This document shows, in pieces, positions 57,078 through 64,000 of a stretch of 64,000 nt of DNA. The notes under the pieces are model-generated. The model was not told the DNA's origin and made no database searches. It saw only the letters and a program-made list of their open reading frames with translations. Positions within the stretch are counted from its first letter, which is position 1; each line of letters begins with the position of its first letter. The DNA comes from Brachionus rotundiformis. Lineage: Eukaryota > Rotifera > Eurotatoria > Ploima > Brachionidae. The stretch covers positions 3,190,152 through 3,254,151 of the forward strand of contig JAESIW010000138.1 of NCBI GenBank assembly GCA_016802295.1, given 5' to 3'. The translations under genes and the position numbers were made by a program.

Positions 57078-60000
57078 TTTAAAAAATAAAGTTCTATATG
57101 AATTTGTAAAAAATTATTTATTTATTAATTTAATAGGTTAAAATATTTTAATATTAAATCAACTTAAGAGTATATTAAAAACAAAATGATAAAAAATTAA
57201 ATATAATAAAGAAATAAAAAAAATTGATTTGAAAATAAAATTACTATGAGGAAAAAATCCTGAGAACAAGTCAGTGGAAAGAGGGCTTTTGAAAGCCTTC
57301 ATATCTTGTTACGAGAATAATAAGAATTTTTTTAAATCAAATTGTAAAAAAAAAATAATGGATTAAAATATATTGACTTCTAAGGGCATTTAATATCATA
57401 AATTATTACTGTTTAGATAACTAGTATGATTTTAATCTTTACTAAGCTTGTTAACTTTTGATTTTTCGTTCTAAAGCTAAATTTTCTTCAAGGAAAATTT
57501 GATTGCATTTTTCCAATTATATAATATATAAATTTTCTTTGAAATAATATTTTCTTTTATCAAAAAAATTATTTATTCGAATTTTTAGTGAAAAATTTGC
57601 ATACAGATTATCTATTTCCGTAAAAATTAATGGAATTTTTTCTTATCTTAAATAAATTTTTTAGCATTTTCTGTATTACAAACTTGATAAACAATTGGTT
57701 TGGTTTTTTGAAATGAAAATTTAATTAATTTTAGTTTCTTTTAAAAATAACTCTATCAATTAATTTTTGGTTATCTTTATTTCTAAAATCTCAAAATCAA
57801 TAAAATATAATATTACTATATTTTAGTTTATAAGTATACAATAAATAATAAATAATCGAGAAGCTTGGATTCTAGTTAAAAATATACTTAAAATCAATCT
57901 AAATTAATAATCAAAACTAAGATATATTACAACTTTATTAAATTCGAGATACTTGAATTATTAATGTTGATATTTGATCAAATTTTTTTAAAATAATATT
58001 TGATTTTTTTTTATTTTTTGATTTTATAAGATAACCTACTTTAATATCAGCAACTTGAAAAGGTAAACCAATTATTCATTCACTAAGACAAGTGTCTCTC
58101 AAAGAAATTACTGTGTGACAGCGCTAAAACGATGATAAAATGATCCTTAGGAAAATAAGAATTTGTTAGATAGTGCCACATCGCGGTACACATAGTCCAA
58201 TTTTTTCATTTTTAGACATTAATTATAATATAAATGAATATGATCAATTTACTATTTCATGGAAAAATAATTTTTTTTTACGAAAAAGGCTTCAAATATT
58301 TGTATTAGAACAAAAATGATCTAAATTTTCTTGATTCTACTCGTTGATCTAAATTTGATCAATATACAATATATTATATGCTTATTTTTAGTCTAAATCT
58401 AAATTTAACAAAAATCTAAAATGAACTAAATTAAAAATTTGATATTCACTTAATTTGCAAAATATAAACTAATATGTTTTTATCAGATAGAAAGATTTAA
58501 TTAGAACACTTGAAAATAAATATGTGTTGAATGGAATGATTTTTATTTTGTTTCAATAAATTAATAAGAAAATGATTACCAAGCAATAATTGATTAAATG
58601 ACTAAAACAAAATCTAAATAAAATAAATTAATTTTTAAGATTTCTTTTACTTTCTTAATAATTAAATTAATTTTTAAAAGAAAAAGTGTTTCAAAAAAAT
58701 ATGCTTTTTGAATTAGAACAAAAGTACAGCTTTAAAATTTGAGCTTAAAACTCTGAAAAATTATCAAGCTTAAGAGAAATAAATTTTGAATCAGTTCATA
58801 TTGGCGAACAAATATTTTAATCAAAAATAATTGCTCTTAAATTAGTTGGTACAGTCAAATCATGATTAATAGTGGTGAGCATGTTACTTCGTGGCACAAA
58901 AAGCAAAAATAAAATTCTTCTATCTATAAACCTAAATCTTAACTTTTGCTGGCGCAAACAAAATCAATCAAACAAAATTATGTTCCACGGGGTTGAAAGC
59001 ATTAAAGAGGAATAAAATTTCAAAAGCTTATGCTTATTTTGAGTGAGTAGTAGAATATGTTGAATTGAATAAGAAATTATTGTTGTAATAAAAGATAATT
59101 TATAATGGCTTAGGGAACCCGCGCAACACACACTAACTAATCAATTATGAATTTTAGAACCTATTGTTTCATCAAGTTTTAACTTTTCTTTAAGGTAATT
59201 AATTTTTTCTTAAATTTGTTAATCACTCTCGATAGCTTATCAGGTTAGATTATTATTTGTTTATATTTTCAATAATCCCAAATTCCAATAACCTTAAATC
59301 AATCAAATGGAATTTCCTGATGGTATTTAAATATAACCGGCTTTCGTACATTGAAATAATCGAGCAGATATACCAAATACTGAAAGCTTGTGTTTTTTTT
59401 CTAAATTCAAAGGCACTGTATGTGGCCTGCTTTTGAATACAGATAAACAAAAAAAAAGAAATATACTCGCTTAATTGTAGTAATTAAGTGCTTTAAAAAT
59501 CTCAAATCTAATATATTTTGAAATTATTGTCTTAATTTTTAGTTGTAGAGTTAATTTTTCTTAAATAAAACCATAGTGAAATATTTGATCCATCTTGAAA
59601 TTAGATTATACCCTAACTAAGTCTTGCATATATTATTACATGATTTGAAAATGATAAAAATTATAAATTTAGTGAAAAGTTTTTTCCATCAAATTTTAAA
59701 AGCAAAGGTTAATCATTCAAAGCAATAAATCTTTTCAGTAATATCAATTATGTAATTTTATCTATTAATAAATCAAATGGATGTGAAAAATATCAGAAGA
59801 TAAATTTATGGCAATTTAATTTTGAAAATTTGTAAAATCATTTCAAATGGAGAAACAAAACATTCAGAAGGTCAAATAAATCAAATCAACAATTTAGTTG
59901 TAATAAATTAGTAATTAATCTTTGAATTTTAATTCAATTCTTGACTTGATTTATTAAATTTTTTTAAAATAATTCTTTCATTTATTTATTTTAAAGAAAA

Positions 60001-61850
60001 TGACTTTAAAATTTTTGATTATTGTAAAGGTCTGTAATTTCTTAAATTTTGAATTAGATTGTGTAGATATAAAGAATAATTGATTCAATCTCAATATTTT
60101 TATTTAAAACATTCGTAAAAATATTTAAATATACCAAGAAATTTGAAAGGGTGTCTACATGGTAAGTTAAATTTCCAATACCCTTAAAGAAAGAAAATTG
60201 TAAAGTTTCCCATTTTGGCATTCTTATCAATTGAAGTGATTGGACACTCACTAGAAAAATCGACTTTGAAAAAGACAGAAAAAGTTTTAGCAATGAATAA
60301 AAAAAACTTAAATTTAAGCAATCATCACTTGCATGTCCTTTTTTTTAGTTCCTTATTCAATCATTGTGGAGCATAGACTCATTACTCTTGATTTTCACTC
60401 AAGTTGATCTTTTGTCTTCACTCTTACTTTTCCACTGAACCACTGCACCTTTTGTTCTTAATACATTGGGTCTAAGCTCCGACTTAGTTCTTGATTTTTG
60501 TTTCCTTGCTGTATCACTTTGATTTTCAGACTGATTTGAGTCTGGCAAATTTGCATGTCTATTCTTAATGTCTTAATGCGTTCCCATTGATTCACTTATG
60601 AATCTTCCTAAGTATGTCAGAATTCTCTTATACACTCAATTTTTGTATCATCTTTGATGATTAGGTTATCCAATTTGGTGTTTATTTGTTTATGCACATG
60701 AATTTTGTTTTGGTTCCATTTATTTCGAGCCCAGTTAGTCTAGCGTTGTTCACCAAATCCTGCGTTTTCATATGCATGTTTTATTTTAATAAACAATAGA
60801 CTTTATTAAAGTAAAAAAGATTCATAGAGGAGCAACTAAACTGGTTCCCGAGTTTCAAAATTAAAAAAATCATGAAAGATTTACCTAAGAACAACTGCTA
60901 AACAATTGAATTTAATTTATCTATTTAAGTGTCATAAGATAGTCAATATCGAATTAAATTTATATCGAAATTTATTGAATAAACTACAATAAATTTTGAT
61001 ATGGTTTTATAATATTTTAAAATTTTTTTAAATAAATATTATATTTTCTATACAAATCTGATATTTAATATACATCAGGTTTTTAAATCTTATAAAAATC
61101 TAGGAATACATTATACATTTGCTATACATTCGGAATATTTTCTAATTGTTCATAATCATCAATTTTTTTTCTAAAAAATCAGTATATATGCGAAATAACT
61201 TAAATATTGTATAATACAAATTATTTTTTATAAAATAGAAATTCTTATTTTAAAATTGAAAATATTTTGAAATTTTTAATTTAAATATCATTTATTTTTG
61301 TTAAAGACTAAAATAACAACTAGACAACATTCTTATATTGTGATTAATTTTTATTCGTTCTTTCATGAAAACTTATTATCAAAATTTAAAAATTTAAATT
61401 TTATCTTATAAATTTATTTTTTATAATAAAAGAGTTAAATTTAAATGGATACATTGGTTGATTTATTGAACAAAAATTAGTTCATTTTTGAACATTAGAC
61501 TTTTAAAAATACAAAATTGAATTATCTTTTTGTATAAGAATGAATTTAACAATTTTGATTGAACTTCGATAATTTTATATACAATGCACAAAATATAAAA
61601 AAGAAAAAAATCTTTAACTTTTTTATTTTGAACAAAGTTAAAGGTTGTTTGGCAAAAAAAAAATAAAATTTAATGAGAAAGACTTTCACTATTTAACATC
61701 CATACCCATCTTACTTACTCGAGTTAAGTCTTGATTAAATTTTGGTATTTATAAGATTTTATTTTTGAGCCAACATCGTTTAATAAAGTCAAAAAGCAAT
61801 CTTTGCATGCATATTGAGAAAGAAAAAAAAGTGTATGCTAATTATTAAAG
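57078..61850. other. Gene-poor region, 4.8 kb
   Basis: Divergent spacer between the MIEAP-like gene and CDC20. It contains a small hairpin GGCTTT-TG-AAAGCC at 57284-57297, slightly GC-richer patches near 58080-58200 and 58860-59130 of unknown origin, and the RT fossil at 60550-60780. No intact gene was found. Confidence 0.5.
60550..60780 (-). pseudogene. Fossil reverse-transcriptase fragment (LINE)
   Basis: On the minus strand, broken frames read KTQDLVNNARLTGLEINGTK, TKFMCIN, IIKDDTKIECIREF and LTYLGRFISES. These match the segment just after the FADD motif in many LINE RTs (ARxxGLEIN, KTK, then F-x-YLG-x-x-IS). At least three frameshifts or stops. Probably an RTE- or Jockey-like relic distinct from the other two elements. 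Confidence 0.7.
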
Positions 61851-63379
61851 ATGGAAAACTGCCGCAAAAAGTCGATCAGCTACTCCGAACATAGTAATTT
61901 GTATAATCTTATTTAGGTGACAAAAAAAAAATTTCCCAAATTTAAGAAACAATCACACCAGGACTCTCAGCACTCTCATTCAACGACGTAAAATGCAACA
62001 TAAACCGAACCGATCTAAAGAAAATTCTCTTCAAAACACCCAGCAACAAAAAATCTGGTCTTTGCCAAAGTGCAAAAAAAAAACAAACCCCGGGTGGTAT
62101 TACCAATGATCGGTACATTCCAAACCGTGTTGTGTCCAACATGGAAATTGGCTATCACTTGTTGCACTCTAAAAACAACCACGAAGAAGACCGAGAGAAC
62201 CAAGTAGACCTAGTGAAACGAAAGCTCATCAATGAGACTTGCAATGGAATCTCAGAAAGAGCCAAAGTGCTCAATTTACACAACAAAACAGAATGGGAAA
62301 ACAGTGAAAAATCAGCCCTTTATTTAAATAGCTTAGTGAATAGTGTTAAAAAAAATACTAAACGATATATATCGCCCACTCCGGATCGCATCCTAGATGC
62401 GCCTGACTTCCGTAATGATTTTTATTTAAATTTAATAGATTGGTCTTCTCAAAACAACCTCGCTGTGGCGCTTAATCAGCATTTGTTTTTGTGGAGTGCC
62501 GGATCCGGCGAAATTTCTCAATTGTTCGGTATGGATGAAGAAAGTCCAGATTATATTTGTTCTACATCATGGCAACAAAGCAAAGGAAACATTCTGGCTG
62601 TTGGAAATTCAAAAAACACTGTTGAATTGTGGGATGTAAACACTCAAACTTGTTTGAGGCAAATGAAAAGTCAGAAATCGCGGATTGGAAGTTTGTCATG
62701 GAATAATTTTATCCTGACAAGTGGTTCAAGATCAGGAGAGATACATCACCATGATGTCAGAGTAGCTAAACACCACGTTGGCACTTTGAAAATGCATGGA
62801 CAAGAAGTATGTGGATTAAAATGGAGTAATAATGGCAGACACTTGGCATCAGGTGGTAATGATAATTTGGCTTTGGTTTGGGACGCAAATTACTCAATTG
62901 AAACATCACAACCTTTGCACGTTCTTAGAGATCATACTGCGGCGGTAAAAGCGATAGCCTGGTGCCCGTGGCAAAGCAATTTACTTGCCACTGGTGGAGG
63001 CTCATCGGATGGACATATAAAATTATGGAATGTTAATTCAGGCGCTTTGGTTCAAAACATTGACTCAATGTCGCAGATATCATGTCTTTTATGGTCAAAA
63101 CATTACAAAGAACTCATATCCAGTCATGGTTTTTCAACTAATCAGCTGACTATTTGGCGCTATCCTGACATGACTCCAGTGAGTGATTTACTAGGACACC
63201 AGAACAGGGTTTTAATGATGGCCATGTCTCCCGATGGTGAAATGGTAGCTAGTATTGGTGCCGATGAAACTCTAAGGCTATGGCGCTGTTTTGCTGTAGA
63301 TGAAAAGCTAAAAAAGTCTAAAGACTCGTCCATCGTAAAAAATCCATCATTTACTACACTATCTAGGTGTATTCGATAA
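61851..63379 (+). CDS. CDC20: CDC20 (fizzy), APC/C activator
   Basis: Two exons in phase: 61851-61893 and 61947-63379, giving 491 residues (human CDC20 499). The short first exon starts MENCRKKSISYSEHK. Exon 2 supplies a possible D-box-like RTDL (35-38), the C-box DRYIPNR (69-75), and a CRY-box-like KRYISPTPDRILDAPDFRND. Seven WD40 blades follow, with SGSRSGEIHHHDVRVA, ASGGNDNLALVWD and AIAWCPWQSNLLATGGG. The chain ends in the IR dipeptide that docks on the APC/C. It activates the anaphase-promoting complex and is inhibited by the spindle checkpoint. MEIGYHLLHSK right after the C-box favours CDC20 over Cdh1. No KEN box is visible. Confidence 0.95.
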
Positions 63380-64000
63380 TATTATGCATTCCATTTGAAT
63401 AGAGATTTTTTTTACATTAAAATGCAAAAAATTTTTTGTTAAATATTTTTGTAGTAATTTTTTTAAGGAATTGAAGTTTTATTATGAAACAGTTTGACTT
63501 TGAAAGTTTTAAGTTTTCGTCAAATTTTTTGATAAAATTATTTTTTCTACTGGCTATCTGTCTTTTTTGTTACATTAAATGTGTATTTAAGATTATTTCT
63601 TTACAACATACGAACTAAAACTAATTTGGAAGTTTTTCCAATTGCCAAAAAGTATTTAGTTTTTTTTTAGGATAACAATAAATTAAAATATATAAATATA
63701 TAAAAACGTGAATTTAAAATTTCTTTTGTAACTTTAAAGTAAATTTCTTAAATAAAGTTTTTTTTTAATATTTTTTGTTTATGTCATTCTTTATAATTCA
63801 TGTTGACTAAAAGATAAAAATAACTGGTCAAATAAAAAATTTTATTCAACAACAGGTAGCTAAATTCTTGTTATTAAAAATTCAAAATAAATGAATTAAA
63901 AAAGAATTTAGCTTTTCAAATATTAAAAGAAATAAATATTTTAAATAATTAATTTTATAAATGTTGATCATTATTTTATGTGTTAAACATACATATTTTA
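63380..64000. other. 3' flank of CDC20, AT-rich
   Basis: Several AATAAA-type signals occur after the CDC20 stop. No further gene recognised up to the window edge. Confidence 0.4.

Noticed and set aside
61942..62203. Minus-strand ORFs opposite the CDC20 N-terminus
   Set aside because: They are shadows of CDC20 exon 2, which carries the C-box in the sense frame.

Overview
This is an AT-rich nuclear fragment of a small-genome metazoan. It contains spliced animal genes with very short GT-AG introns (mostly about 45-60 bp), including CDC20, GGA, GPR107, TMEM245, CFAP77, DNase II, neprilysin and aminopeptidase N. It also has a eukaryotic tRNA-Glu(UUC), non-LTR retrotransposon remains and MITEs. 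Gene content, intron size and base composition would fit a monogonont rotifer such as Brachionus, but this is inference and no search was run. Exon chains below were rebuilt by hand by joining open frames across GT-AG introns with consistent phase; no transcript evidence was available.

Layout. 1-10 kb: tail of a coiled-coil gene cut by the window edge; a GC-rich island; a WLE/coiled-coil protein gene; a LINE that has lost its RT core and sits between 105-bp direct repeats; a 32-bp-TIR MITE; a secreted three-repeat (beta-trefoil-like) protein; a second MITE. 10-20.9 kb: a membrane-anchored EGF plus trypsin-like protein with two of three catalytic residues replaced; a multi-pass membrane protein; a VWA protein with a CaaX-like tail; two divergently transcribed PTCD2-like genes sharing a 179-bp intergenic region; a secreted protein with a near-identical internal 619-bp duplication. 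20.9-37.5 kb: aminopeptidase N, a small coiled-coil/MYND protein, a roughly 2.9-kb gene-poor stretch, neprilysin, tRNA-Glu, GGA, and GPR107/108.

37.6-44.7 kb is the most unusual part. Two identical copies of a roughly 2.2-kb module (period 4,615 bp) each carry an intronless bacterial-type ParA/Soj ATPase gene, preceded by a 163-bp fold-back with 39-bp arms around palindromes. A decayed LINE fragment lies between the copies, and an N gap follows the second. Post-gap sequence repeats the module's 3' edge, so the locus is either a tandem ParA-LINE array or an assembly artefact at a gap.

45.9-64 kb: TMEM245, CFAP77, DNase II, a long gene whose C-terminus matches mitochondria-eating protein (MIEAP/SPATA18) and whose first intron holds a MITE, about 4.8 kb of gene-poor DNA with a fossil RT, and CDC20 with a small upstream first exon.

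Functionally these are mostly unlinked housekeeping genes: trafficking (GGA, GPR107), cell cycle (CDC20), cilium (CFAP77), mitochondrial RNA or quality control (PTCD2-like, MIEAP-like) and ectopeptidases or lysosomal nuclease. No operon-like logic is visible apart from the head-to-head PTCD2 pair.
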